The notes: generated by a model not told the origin, from the sequence alone. A stretch of 64,000 nt of DNA from Armatimonadota bacterium (GCA_025060455.1 JANXBY010000057.1:52424-116423); one strand, 5' to 3'. Counted from the stretch's first letter, positions 50,796 to 59,275 are shown. Made by a program: numbers and translations.

Positions 50796-52022
50796 CTACT
50801 GGAACTCGAACGCGACCTTGAACGCCCTGGTGGTGGACTTCCCCAGGGCTGCCCGCAGCGCCTCCCGGTATCGGTCCACCGGGAAGCGGTGGGTGACCAG
50901 GCCGGACAGGTCCAGCTTGCCCTCTGCCATCCACCGCACCACCAGCTCCAGGGTCCGCACGGGCTGCCCTCGCCACCGCTCCACCGCGTACGCGTAGCTG
51001 CCCACCACCCGTAGCTCCTTCAGCCACACGGGCGTCCAGTCCACCCCGCGGGGCAGGGACGCCAGCCCCAACACCACCACCGTCCCCTTGGGCCCTGCCA
51101 GCCGGAGGCTGTCGTCCAGGCTCCGGCCAGACCCCACGCAGTCCACCACCATCGGTGCGCCGCCCACCAGCACCCGCTTGCCCAGGATGGGCTTTCGCAC
51201 CCGCGCGCCCACCAGGTCCGCCAGGGCCTCGTAGTGGCCGTCCGCACCCTGTAGCTGCACGGTGTGGTCTGCGCCCAGGGCCCGGGCCTGCTCCGCCTGG
51301 TACGGGTACTTGGCCAGCACCACGACCCTGGAGCTGCAACCCATGGCCCTCAGACACGCCACCACCGCCTGTCCGATGATTCCGCCGCCCACCACGACCA
51401 CGGTGTCTCCGTCGCGGGGTGGCCAGCGCATCAGGGCGTGCAGGGCGCAGGCCGCAGGCTCACTCATCAGGGCGTTCTCGTCGCTCACCGTGGGAGGGAG
51501 CGGAACCACCTGGGACCGGTGGGCCACGAAGGTCTCCCCCCAGCTGCCCCCGGTGTCGCGACACGCGCCCACCATGAGCCCCGGGCTCAGGTGGCCGTCT
51601 GTGGTGCGCACGCACAGGTGGTAGTCGCCCTCCTGACAGGGCGGACAGGGTGGGAACAGTCCGCGGGCGCGGCAGGGCAGCACGGGCTCCACCACCACCC
51701 GCTGGCCCACCGCGAGGTCTGCCACGGCGGAGCCCGTCTCCACCACCTGGCCCACGTTCTCGTGGCCGGGCACGAAGGGGAAGGAGGCGAAGGCCGAAGC
51801 CGACGGACTCGTCTGCAGCGTCACCAGGTGAAGGTCGCTGCCGCAGATCCCTCCCATCCGCACCCGGACCCTCACCCACTCGGGCCCCGGAAGCGGCGGG
51901 TCTGACACTTCCCGCAGCCGGAGCGGCGAAAGCCCGCTCCAGTAGGCCGCTTCCCACGCAAACCCCAGGGCCCGAGTGGCCAAGTAGCGGGGCACCGTGG
52001 GGTGGAACACCAGGGCCCGCAT
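50796..52022 (-). CDS. Zinc-dependent alcohol/polyol dehydrogenase (MDR family)
   Basis: Medium-chain dehydrogenase of 408 residues. Catalytic zinc ligands lie in GGICGSDLH and VPGHENVG. A partly conserved structural-zinc lobe is in PCQEGDYHLC. The NAD fold is VVVVGGGIIGQAVVACLRAMG. An insertion near residues 245-275 (VRKPILGKRVLVGG) is unusual. ATG 52022 starts 4 bases after the aldolase stop. Substrate unknown; with a class II aldolase next door, a sugar alcohol or hydroxy-aldehyde is likely. Confidence 0.9.
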   Translation of the reverse strand: MRALVFHPTVPRYLATRALGFAWEAAYWSGLSPLRLREVSDPPLPGPEWVRVRVRMGGICGSDLHLVTLQTSPSASAFASFPFVPGHENVGQVVETGSAVADLAVGQRVVVEPVLPCRARGLFPPCPPCQEGDYHLCVRTTDGHLSPGLMVGACRDTGGSWGETFVAHRSQVVPLPPTVSDENALMSEPAACALHALMRWPPRDGDTVVVVGGGIIGQAVVACLRAMGCSSRVVVLAKYPYQAEQARALGADHTVQLQGADGHYEALADLVGARVRKPILGKRVLVGGAPMVVDCVGSGRSLDDSLRLAGPKGTVVVLGLASLPRGVDWTPVWLKELRVVGSYAYAVERWRGQPVRTLELVVRWMAEGKLDLSGLVTHRFPVDRYREALRAALGKSTTRAFKVAFEFQ

Positions 52023-52026
52023 GCGG

Positions 52027-53172
52027 CTATTCCATGGGCACCTGGCGGATGAACCCACGCTCCAGCCGGTCGAAGATGTCCCGCAGGTTCGGGCCTGTGA
52101 TGGTGAGGCCGTGGTTCTTGAGGCCCACCACCGCGCGCCCGGGGTCGGGTGCCTGCCGCACCAGCTCTGCCACCGCCTGCGCCAGCTGCAGCGTCCCGCA
52201 GGGGTAGTTCACCAGGGTGGACCGGACGCCCTGCATCCACGCGTGCACGTGGACGATGGCACCCACCTGCGGGTGCTCCGTGTAGATCATCCAGTGCTCG
52301 ATGGCGTCCACCGAGACGCGCCGGGGCTGCACGTGGGGCGGCACGCTGAGCACCATGGCCGCCCGCTCGGGGTCGAAGCCTTTGACCAGCAAAATGTCCC
52401 GGCCTACCACCCGCATGTTGGCCTTGTTGACCCCGCTGGCGCTCATCCAGAATCGGGTGCTGTCCTTCCGCACGCTGAGGTTCCCGTAGCTGAGGCCCCC
52501 GATCCCGTACAGCAGCTCGATGTGCCGCAGGTCCCTCGGGGACAGCAGCTGGTCGATGGGGAACGGCGCCGGGAGCAGGCCTAGGGCGTCCAGCCGCCGC
52601 CCGGCCTCGGCCAGCTCCCCGGTGAGCTCGTCCCCTTCCCACAGCTCGGGCGGCAGGTCGGGTTCGAACACGTTGTCGATGACCAGCTGCGAGCACGCCA
52701 GGGGCTGCAGTCGCTCGTACACGGCCTCAAAGTACTCCGGCGATCCGAACTCGCCGTGCACGGGATAGTACCCCTGCTCCAAGGTGACGAAGTACGTGCG
52801 CACGCCCTCCGGGTGGCGGACCAGGTACACGCACAGGTTGGCCAGGGATCGCACGAGTAAGGGGTAGCCCGCCCGGAGTACGTCCTGGGGAGGCTGCGCC
52901 TCCAGCACCACCGCCACCACGAACGTCGCCTTGGCGCGGCGCCGGTACGCCCGCGGGCGGGAAGGGTTTACGAAGTTGAACACCAGCCGCAGCTCCCCGT
53001 CTCCGCCCTCTCGGAAGACGTGGCCGTGGCTGCGGAAGGCCTCCCGCACCCCCTCCGCGAATCGCTCCAGGGCGGGGTCGTACGGCTCCCCCGCGAACCC
53101 GAACACCAGCGGTTTGCCCTCACTGGCTTCCCGCATCGCACGAAGCCGCTCACGTACCGCGGTCACGTCCAT
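52027..53172 (-). CDS. Class II aldolase/adducin-family protein with extra N-terminal domain
   Basis: Protein of 381 residues. The C-terminal part (about 180-381) is a class II aldolase (fuculose-phosphate aldolase type): GGLSYGNLSVRKD, a metal-binding VHVHAW, and GLKNHGLTITG. The first ~180 residues form a separate domain that I do not recognise (LRLVFNFVNPSRPRAYRRRAKATFVVAV; YFVTLEQGYYPVHGEFGSPEYFEAVYERL). ATG 53172 has only a weak ribosome site. Head of the three-gene minus-strand operon with dehydrogenase and cupin, pointing to cleavage or epimerisation of a sugar-like compound. Substrate and N-domain role unknown. Confidence 0.85.
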   Translation of the reverse strand: MDVTAVRERLRAMREASEGKPLVFGFAGEPYDPALERFAEGVREAFRSHGHVFREGGDGELRLVFNFVNPSRPRAYRRRAKATFVVAVVLEAQPPQDVLRAGYPLLVRSLANLCVYLVRHPEGVRTYFVTLEQGYYPVHGEFGSPEYFEAVYERLQPLACSQLVIDNVFEPDLPPELWEGDELTGELAEAGRRLDALGLLPAPFPIDQLLSPRDLRHIELLYGIGGLSYGNLSVRKDSTRFWMSASGVNKANMRVVGRDILLVKGFDPERAAMVLSVPPHVQPRRVSVDAIEHWMIYTEHPQVGAIVHVHAWMQGVRSTLVNYPCGTLQLAQAVAELVRQAPDPGRAVVGLKNHGLTITGPNLRDIFDRLERGFIRQVPME

Positions 53173-53239
53173 AGCCAGCTCGCCCAAGTCCTGTGGAGTG
53201 TCGCATGGAGACAGAGTTCGCCCTGGGGCGCCCGGATCC

Positions 53240-53986
53240 CTACCCGGACCGGGCCGGGGCGGTGCCGCGGCGAAGGAGGAAGGCACCCGCGGCCACCAAC
53301 ACCGCCAGAGCCGCGACCTGCCCTAAGGCCAGCGGTCCGAGCACGCGGTGCTCGGATCGCAACAGGTCAAGCCCGAACCGGACCACCGACATCGCCCCCA
53401 CCGTCTTCCAGAACACCTCGCCCTCAAAATGCCGTCGGGACAGCCACCGCTGTACCGCCACGAACAGCACCAGGGAGGTGGCGATCTCGTACAGCTGCAG
53501 GGGGTGCCGCGGCGCGTCCGGTGCGGTGGGGAACACCACGCCCCACGGGAGCGAGGTGGGGTCGCCGTACAGCTCCCCGTTCATGAAGTTTCCCCAACGT
53601 ACCAGGGCGTTGGCGAGCGGGATCCAGCTGGCGCAGGCGTCCGTGAACGACCACATGGAAATCCCCTCCCGCCGCCCCAGCCACGCCGCGTACAGCAGGC
53701 CCGCGGCGATGGCGCCGTGGGACGACAGCCCGCCGCGATCCACCCGAAGGACTTCCGCGGGGTTCGCGAGGTAGAAGGCGGGGTGGGAGGCCACATAGCC
53801 CAGGCGGGCGCCTGCCAGCAGGACCACCACGAACGCCAACGCCACCCGATCCGGAAGGTCTGCGGGAATCCCTACCCTGGGCGCCGCCCGCCGGGTCAGC
53901 CAGATCCCCAGCACGATGGACAGCGCGACCATCACGCCGTACCAGCGGACGGCGAAGGGGCCCACCTGGACCAGGATGGGGTTCAC
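53240..53986 (-). CDS. lgt: Prolipoprotein diacylglyceryl transferase
   Basis: Membrane enzyme that adds diacylglycerol to the lipobox Cys of prolipoproteins. 248 residues with seven helices. The signature around the essential Arg/Asn reads ALVRWGNFMNGELYGDPT, and an earlier DRGGLSSHGAIAAGL holds the His-Gly motif. The GTG start at 53986 has no ribosome binding site; a -10 TACAAT ends 6 bases upstream, so the transcript is probably leaderless. Divergent from the adenine-deaminase-like gene. Confidence 0.93.
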   Translation of the reverse strand: MNPILVQVGPFAVRWYGVMVALSIVLGIWLTRRAAPRVGIPADLPDRVALAFVVVLLAGARLGYVASHPAFYLANPAEVLRVDRGGLSSHGAIAAGLLYAAWLGRREGISMWSFTDACASWIPLANALVRWGNFMNGELYGDPTSLPWGVVFPTAPDAPRHPLQLYEIATSLVLFVAVQRWLSRRHFEGEVFWKTVGAMSVVRFGLDLLRSEHRVLGPLALGQVAALAVLVAAGAFLLRRGTAPARSG

Positions 53987-53992
53987 GGGCCC

Positions 53993-53998
53993 ATTGTA
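53993..53998 (-). promoter_or_regulatory. -10 element giving a probable leaderless lgt mRNA
   Basis: On the minus strand TACAAT (53998 to 53993) is followed by GGGCCC and then the GTG start at 53986, placing the expected +1 on the start codon. The layout (TACAAT, 6 bases, GTG) is identical to that at the cysteine desulfurase gene. -35 weak. Confidence 0.55.
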
Positions 53999-54032
53999 CG
54001 ATGTAGCGGAACGGAACCCCAGGAGGCTTCGG

Positions 54033-55808
54033 ATGGAGCGCACACCGTGGCGCGTGGAGCTTATGCGCACCGCCCAGGGACGGCAGCCCGCGGATCTGGT
54101 GGTCGCCGGCGGAGCGGTCCTGGACGTGTACACAGGCGAGCTTCTGCGGGAGTGGGTGGTGGCCACCAGGGGCGACCGGGTGGCGTACGTGGGCCCCATG
54201 GTGGAAGGGCTCGTGGGGCCCGAGACGGAGGTGCTGGAGGCGGCAGGCCAGCTGGTGGTCCCCGGGCTCGTAGATGGCCACACCCACCTGTTCGGGGCCC
54301 GGTACAGCCCGCACGCGGCCGTGCCGCACATCGTGGCGGGAGGGACCACGTGTCTGGTGACCGAGCTGTCGGAGCTGGGGTACGTGGCCGGCGAACTGGG
54401 GATCCGGACCGCCCTGGACGCCGTCCGGCAGCTGCCGGTGAAGGTGTACGCCACCTTGCCTCCCCTCGCCGCGACCACCCCGCACCTGGAGCGCCACGCG
54501 CCGCCCGCGGAGGTATATCGGGAGCTGTTGCAAGACCCCCTGGTGGTGGGGCTCGGCGAGGTGTACTGGGGAAACCTGGTGCTCCGGGAGGATCCTCGCC
54601 TGGTGGAGCTGGTGGACCTGACGCTCCGGGCTCGCAAGGTGGTGGAGGGCCATGCGGCCGGCTGCCGGGGAGTGCGGCTCGCCGCGTACGCGGCCGGTGG
54701 CGTCACCTCCTGCCACGAGCCCACCGACGCGGAGGAGGTGTTGGAGAGGCTGCGGCTGGGCTACCACACCATGGTGCGGGAGGGCAAGATCCGGCAGGAG
54801 CTGGAGGCGGTGGCGCCGCTGTGGCAGAAAGGCCGGGTAGACCTCCGCAGGCTCAGCCTGGTGACCGACACCGTGGGGGCCCGGGAGATCCTGGAGGAAG
54901 GCTACATGGACGCGGTGGTGCGGAAGGCAGTCCGCCTGGGGATGGATCCCGTGGCCGCCGTCCGCGCTGCGTCCCTGGCACCCGCGGAGCGATTCGGCTT
55001 AGACGGAGAAGTCGGCGGGCTGGCCCCGGGCCGGTACGCGGACTTCAGTCTGGTGCCCGACCTGCGGGAGTTCCAGCCCACGGTGGTGGTCAGCAACGGG
55101 CGGGTGGTGGCGCGGGAGGGGAAACCCTTGGTCTTCGCAGGAAGCCACCGTTACCCTGAAGCGCTGCTGCGCAGCCTGCGCGTGGAGGTGCCGCCCGCGG
55201 ACGCGTTTCGGGTGCGGGCTCCCGTCCTGCGCGGAGCCGTTCAGGTCCGGGTGGTGGAGATGGTCACACACCTCGTCACCCGGGAGGGTCAGGCGGAGTT
55301 ACCGGTGCGGGAGGGCTGGCTGGAACCGGAAGGGGACGTGGCCCTGGTGGCGGTCTTGGACCGGGACGGTGCGGGGCCTCCCTTCGTGGGGTTCGTGCGC
55401 GGCTTCGGGTTGCACAGGGGCGCGTGTGCCACCAGCATGGCGTGGGACAGCCCGCTCGTGCTGGCGGTGGGCAAGTCCGCGGAGGAGCTGAGGTGTGCCC
55501 TGCTGCGGTTGGTGTCCCTGGGTGGCGGCGTGGTGGTGTGCGCGGGCGAGCAGGTGGTGGCGGAGCTGGCGGCCCCGGTGGCGGGCGTGGTGTCCCTGGA
55601 CCCCCTGGAGGAGGTGGCGCGGCGGGAGACCGAGGTGGACGAAGCCCTGCGGGCCCTAGGCGCGGTCGGTCCCCGACCCTCTCTGAGCGTGGACGTGCTG
55701 GCGGGGCTGGCCATCCCGCACCTGCGGGTGTGTGATCGCGGCTACGTCCGGGTCAGGGACGGTGCGGTGCTGGGCCTGTGGCCCGAGGGCTCCGCCGCCG
55801 GGCCATAA
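54033..55808 (+). CDS. ade: Adenine-deaminase-like amidohydrolase
   Basis: Metal-dependent amidohydrolase of 591 residues with adenine deaminase architecture: GLVDGHTHLF, GLGEVYWGNLVL, KVVEGHAAGCRGVRLAAYAAGGVTSCHEPTDAEEVLERL, LVTDTVGAREILEEGY, GLAPGRYADFSL, and a C-terminal domain ending VRDGAVLGLWP. Deviations: the usual HxHIESS reads HTHLFGA and the DPHE segment reads ELSE, so two expected metal or catalytic acids may be displaced. It may therefore act on another purine or imine. ATG 54033 follows AGGAGG. Ends 34 bases before the convergent nrdA stop. Confidence 0.82.
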   Translation: MERTPWRVELMRTAQGRQPADLVVAGGAVLDVYTGELLREWVVATRGDRVAYVGPMVEGLVGPETEVLEAAGQLVVPGLVDGHTHLFGARYSPHAAVPHIVAGGTTCLVTELSELGYVAGELGIRTALDAVRQLPVKVYATLPPLAATTPHLERHAPPAEVYRELLQDPLVVGLGEVYWGNLVLREDPRLVELVDLTLRARKVVEGHAAGCRGVRLAAYAAGGVTSCHEPTDAEEVLERLRLGYHTMVREGKIRQELEAVAPLWQKGRVDLRRLSLVTDTVGAREILEEGYMDAVVRKAVRLGMDPVAAVRAASLAPAERFGLDGEVGGLAPGRYADFSLVPDLREFQPTVVVSNGRVVAREGKPLVFAGSHRYPEALLRSLRVEVPPADAFRVRAPVLRGAVQVRVVEMVTHLVTREGQAELPVREGWLEPEGDVALVAVLDRDGAGPPFVGFVRGFGLHRGACATSMAWDSPLVLAVGKSAEELRCALLRLVSLGGGVVVCAGEQVVAELAAPVAGVVSLDPLEEVARRETEVDEALRALGAVGPRPSLSVDVLAGLAIPHLRVCDRGYVRVRDGAVLGLWPEGSAAGP

Positions 55809-55842
55809 GTGTCGCGGGGAGCCGCAGGCGCTGAGACGTGCC

Positions 55843-57513
55843 TTATGCCTCACAGGCGGTGCACCCCAGCAGCAGGGACCGGCTGTACTCCTGGGCCACG
55901 CTGGCGCTGTGCTGGTAGTACAGCGACTTCAGCCCTGCCCTCCAGGCGTGCAGCACGAGTTGGTTCACGTCTTTGGGAGGTGCCTGGGGGTGGACCAGGA
56001 GGTTCAGGGACTGCCCCTGGTCGATGTACGGTTGCCGGGCTGCCGCCTGGTTGATGAGGTCCATCTGGGAGATCTCCGCGAAGGTCTTGAACACCGCTTT
56101 TTCCTCGTCGGTGAGGAAGTCGAGGTGTTGGACGGAGCCGTTGTGCTCGAGGATGCTGCGCCAGGTTCTCTCGTCGTTCTTGCCGCGGTCCCGAAGGACC
56201 TCCTCGAGGTACGGGTTGCGGAAAGGCACCCGGGCCTTCTGGAGGTCCTTCAGGTAGTAGTTGCTGGTGTAGGGCTCCACGGAGGGGGACACCTGCCCGA
56301 GGATGAAGGAGCTGGACTTGGTGGGGGCAATGGCCAGGAGGGTGGCGTGGCGGCGGTCCATGAGATCCGCGAGCTCGTCCTCGGGGTGCTGGCGGCGGAG
56401 CCACCGGGAGGCCTCCTCCGCCTTTTCCCGGATGGTCTTGAAGACGAGGGTGTTGAGGCGGTAGGCTTCCGGGCTCTCCAGGGGTACCCGGCGGGCCTGC
56501 AGGTAGCTGTGCCAGCCGAGGACGCCGATGCCGATGGCGCGGTACCGACGAGCGAACCGGACGGCGCGCTCCAGGTACGGGATCCCCTCTGCTTTGTGGA
56601 GGAAGTCGTCGAGGACCGAGTCCAAAAACATGGTGAGGGTCTCCACCGCGTCGGTGTTCTTCCAGTCGTCGAAGTGGAGGAGGTTGAGGCTCGAAAGGCA
56701 GCACACGAAGCTCTCCTCCGGGGAGGAGGGCAGGGCGATCTCCGTGCAGAGGTTGCTGGCCCAGATGGTCCTGCCGAGCTTCCGGAACACGTCGGGGGCC
56801 AGGCGGTTGGCGGTGTCGCGGAAGAAGATGTAGGGGACGCCGCTCTCGGCCCGGGAGCGGAGGATTTTTGCCCACCGGTCGCGCTTGTCCCGGTCGCCCG
56901 CCACCATGGACTCCAGCCAGGCGTCGCTCACGCACACGCCCCAGAACAGGGACTGGATCTCGCTCCCCTCGGTCCGGATCCGGAGCCACTCGTCGAGGTC
57001 GGGGTGTTCGATGTCCAGGTACGCGGCGCACTGACCCCGGCGGGTGGAGCCCTGGTTGAAGACGTCGATGGTCCGGTCGAACAGGGAGGCGAAGGCGTAC
57101 GAGCCGTTGCTGGTGCCGTTGTCCCGGATGGGGGCTCCCCGGGGCCGCAGGCGTCCCAGGTAGACGGAGGTCCCGCCGCCCTGCTTGCTCATCATGCCCA
57201 CCTCGGCCACCGCCCGCAGGATGGAAGCGGTGTCGTCCTCCACGTAGGTGCCGTAGCAGGAGATGGGCAGGCCCCTGGACAGGCCGTAGTTGGCCCAGAC
57301 AGGGGTCGCCAGGGAGTACCACCCACGGGCTACGTACTCCTCGAACTTCCGCGAAAAGCCGTCCATGCGCAGCAGGCGCTCGGCGTGGTCGGCGATCTGG
57401 CGGACGCGCTCCTGAACGGAGATGCCGGGGAGGAGGTAGCCCCGCTGCAGAAAGGTACGGGTGTGTTCGTTGACCCAGTACCAGGGTCGGGGCGGGTTTC
57501 CCGTTCTGACCAT
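55843..57513 (-). CDS. nrdA: Class I ribonucleotide reductase large (alpha) subunit
   Basis: Reduces ribonucleotides to deoxyribonucleotides. The 556-residue protein is short and lacks an N-terminal ATP-cone. Active-site residues are visible: Cys in ISCYGTY (residue 86), Asn-Cys-Glu in NLCTEIAL (254, 256, 258), the second redox Cys in VCCLSSLNLL (271 or 272), and a C-terminal CTAC pair two residues from the end for thioredoxin or glutaredoxin. Substrate loop MMSKQGGGTSVYLG. ATG 57513 with GGAGGG upstream, 10 bases after nrdB. Under the cobalamin riboswitch upstream of nrdB. Confidence 0.93.
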   Translation of the reverse strand: MVRTGNPPRPWYWVNEHTRTFLQRGYLLPGISVQERVRQIADHAERLLRMDGFSRKFEEYVARGWYSLATPVWANYGLSRGLPISCYGTYVEDDTASILRAVAEVGMMSKQGGGTSVYLGRLRPRGAPIRDNGTSNGSYAFASLFDRTIDVFNQGSTRRGQCAAYLDIEHPDLDEWLRIRTEGSEIQSLFWGVCVSDAWLESMVAGDRDKRDRWAKILRSRAESGVPYIFFRDTANRLAPDVFRKLGRTIWASNLCTEIALPSSPEESFVCCLSSLNLLHFDDWKNTDAVETLTMFLDSVLDDFLHKAEGIPYLERAVRFARRYRAIGIGVLGWHSYLQARRVPLESPEAYRLNTLVFKTIREKAEEASRWLRRQHPEDELADLMDRRHATLLAIAPTKSSSFILGQVSPSVEPYTSNYYLKDLQKARVPFRNPYLEEVLRDRGKNDERTWRSILEHNGSVQHLDFLTDEEKAVFKTFAEISQMDLINQAAARQPYIDQGQSLNLLVHPQAPPKDVNQLVLHAWRAGLKSLYYQHSASVAQEYSRSLLLGCTACEA

Positions 57514-57523
57514 GGCGCCCTCC

Positions 57524-58498
57524 TCAGAACAGGGTGTCCGCGTGGAAACTCTGCAGCTTTCGGGCGTAGGCCACGCTGCGCTTGTTGAAGAAGTCCACCT
57601 CCTTGGCCGCCACGAGCTCCAGGTCGAACCAGTCGGCGTCCCGAAGGCGCTCGCGCCGCACGGGCAACAGGGCCCGCAGGCCGTGGAGGCCCCGCACGCG
57701 GTTGCAGCGGTCCCGGACGAACTCCAGCACCTCGTCGCGGCGCACGAACGGGGACTCGCCTCCCTCGAAGATCCAGTCCACCAGGGCTTCCTCCGCCCGG
57801 TACAGGTCCAGGAAGAGCTGGTCGGCCTGCTCGGTGAAGCGGCCGTCGAACAGCTCGGGGGTCTCCGCACGGAGGATCCGTAGGAGCTCCACGCCAAACA
57901 GGCCGTGGATGTTCTCCTCCTTGCTGGTGGCCTCCACGGCGTTGGAGACGCCGCGGAACAGGTTGCCCCGGCGGTTCAGGGCCATGACCACGTAGAACTG
58001 GGAGAAGAGGGAGATGTGCTCTACGAAGGAGGAGAAGAGCAGCAGGGCCCGGGCGTACTCGCGAAGGTCTGCGGTGCGGGCGGACTGGACGACCTGCTGC
58101 AGCGCGGTGGCACGCTGGCGGAGCGCGCTCTCCGCTTCCAGCCACCGGCCGAAGAGGTTCTCCAGCCCCAGCAGATCCAGGAGGTGCGCGTAGGCGTTGG
58201 CGTGGCGCACCTCGCTCTCCGCGAAGGTCATGCCGACTTCCGCCACCTCCGGTTTGGGGAAGGCTTGGTAGACCTGCGCCCAGAACAGCTTCACGGAGAG
58301 CTCCACCTGGGAGATGGCCACCAGGGACCGTTCCAGGAGCGACCGCTCCTCCGGGTCCGCGAGGGCGTAGTCCTGGACGTCGGCGGCGTAGCTGAACTCG
58401 GTGTGCACCCAGTAACTGTGGCGGACGGCGTCCCGGAAGCGCAGAAGGGCCGGGTATTCGTACGGACGATACGCCGCTCGAGGTTGTGTCAGGGGCAC
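57524..58498 (-). CDS. nrdB: Class I ribonucleotide reductase small (beta) subunit
   Basis: Radical-generating metal subunit, 324 residues. By alignment in mind with E. coli and Chlamydia R2, the ligands are E66 (QVELSVK), E96 and H99 (ESEVRH), E160 (SFVEHIS), E195 and H198 (EENIH). The radical position is Tyr103 (HANAYAH). Glu at the first ligand is as in class Ic, but Tyr is kept as in class Ia/Ib. GTG 58498 is chosen because AAGGAGG lies 8 bases upstream; the frame extends to 58531 over that site. First gene of the nrdBA operon, preceded by a cobalamin riboswitch. Confidence 0.92.
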   Translation of the reverse strand: MPLTQPRAAYRPYEYPALLRFRDAVRHSYWVHTEFSYAADVQDYALADPEERSLLERSLVAISQVELSVKLFWAQVYQAFPKPEVAEVGMTFAESEVRHANAYAHLLDLLGLENLFGRWLEAESALRQRATALQQVVQSARTADLREYARALLLFSSFVEHISLFSQFYVVMALNRRGNLFRGVSNAVEATSKEENIHGLFGVELLRILRAETPELFDGRFTEQADQLFLDLYRAEEALVDWIFEGGESPFVRRDEVLEFVRDRCNRVRGLHGLRALLPVRRERLRDADWFDLELVAAKEVDFFNKRSVAYARKLQSFHADTLF

Positions 58499-58689
58499 CT
58501 GTGGTTCCTCCTTCCCTGCTCGTCGGGCCACCCGCCCCCCATGGGGCGAGCGGCCGTGGAGTCAGCGGCTACGTCCCGCCGGGCACACCCCGCGCGAGGC
58601 GAAACGTAGCGCTGCCGGAATTCCGGGTCCGTTGGGAGAGCTAGTGTGCGGGCTTCAAGCCGGCTTCACCACCTTTGCCCCTGCCTCGG

Positions 58690-58850
58690 GGGCTACCGGT
58701 GTGCCGCCGCGAAGCGGGTACTCGGGCTTCCGGGCCCGAACCCGGGACCGGTTACCGTTGCGGGACAGCGCCGGACTCTCACCGGACTTCCCCCGCCGCC
58801 CGTAAGGGCGTCCGGGCCTGTCGGCCCGGCATCGCGGCCGGAGCCCCTAC
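58690..58850 (-). ncRNA. Cobalamin (B12) riboswitch upstream of nrdBA
   Basis: On the minus strand the conserved core GGGGGAAGTCCGGTGAGAGT (from 58796 down) runs into CCGGCGCTGTCCCGCAACGG, the hallmark of cobalamin riboswitches. The B12 box follows at 58728-58714 (AGCCCGAGTACCCGC). The downstream leader of about 215 bases to the nrdB GTG has no U-tract terminator, so control may be translational or through another structure. Boundaries are approximate. A hairpin of 8 bp (GGAGCCCC/GGGGCTCC) lies at the 5' edge. Confidence 0.9.
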
Positions 58851-58873
58851 ATATTGGGGCTCCCCGGCACAGT

Positions 58874-58902
58874 TGGGTACTACATCTGGACGGTGCTGTC
58901 AA
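58874..58902 (-). promoter_or_regulatory. Promoter candidate for the cobalamin riboswitch and nrdBA
   Basis: On the minus strand a perfect TTGACA (58902 to 58897), 17-base spacer, then TACCCA (58879 to 58874). The -10 is poor, but the position just before the riboswitch is right. Confidence 0.5.
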
Positions 58903-59023
58903 GCAAATCGGGCCTTCCGGCGAGAGCTGCGACGAACGCCTCATCCCGGGAACTTCCACCCCCTGGCTTGTCTGCCGCCCGCTCCCTTCCCTCCACACTT
59001 TTCAGCCTAGAGCCCCACGGCGC

Positions 59024-59052
59024 TTGACACCCCGAAGCGGAGCTGGTAGCGT
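59024..59052 (+). promoter_or_regulatory. Promoter of the SAM-I leader and thrBC
   Basis: TTGACA at 59024-59029, 17-base spacer, TAGCGT at 59047-59052, about 30 bases before the riboswitch P1 stem. Shares CTTGACACCCCG with the rhodanese-leader promoter. Confidence 0.7.
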
Positions 59053-59081
59053 CCTTTCAACAGGACAACTGAATAGCAACA

Positions 59082-59188
59082 CCCTTATCCAGAGTGGGCG
59101 AGGGACGGGCCCGATGACCCCCGGCAACCTACCGGCGGCGAGCCGGCAAGGTGCCAACTCCCGCGGAAGGCATTCCGAGAGATAAGGG
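59082..59188 (+). ncRNA. SAM-I (S-box) riboswitch upstream of thrB
   Basis: P1 is CCCTTATC (59082-59089) paired with GATAAGGG (59181-59188). Between them are the S-box core elements AGAGTGGGCGAGGGACGGGC, CCGATGACCCCCGGCAACC and AAGGTGCCAACTCCCGC, in the proper order and spacing, ending GAGAGATAAG. SAM binding normally favours termination or blocks translation, so thrBC should be off when SAM is abundant. Confidence 0.93.
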
Positions 59189-59197
59189 CGGTTGTTG

Positions 59198-59262
59198 CCC
59201 TCCGCGGCTGGATTCCGGTGATGTTTCGTTCGCCGGGTTTCGGCGCCGGAGGGTTTCTCGTT
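59198..59262 (+). terminator. Possible riboswitch expression platform before thrB
   Basis: CCCTCCG (59198-59204) is complementary to CGGAGGG (59247-59253), which is followed by TTTCTCGTTGTCT. The 7-bp closing stem with a U-rich tail may be the terminator. A second GGAGGG (59267-59272) is the thrB ribosome site and could also be captured by CCCTCC. Confidence 0.5.
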
Positions 59263-59275
59263 GTCTGGAGGGTCC

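Noticed and set aside
53240..54724. Lgt extended upstream to 494 residues
   Set aside because: The extra part is antisense to the adenine-deaminase-like gene; GTG 53986 gives the normal Lgt length.
55732..57588. Plus-strand frame of 618 codons antisense to nrdA
   Set aside because: No domain and no ribosome site; the nrdA active-site motifs on the minus strand decide.
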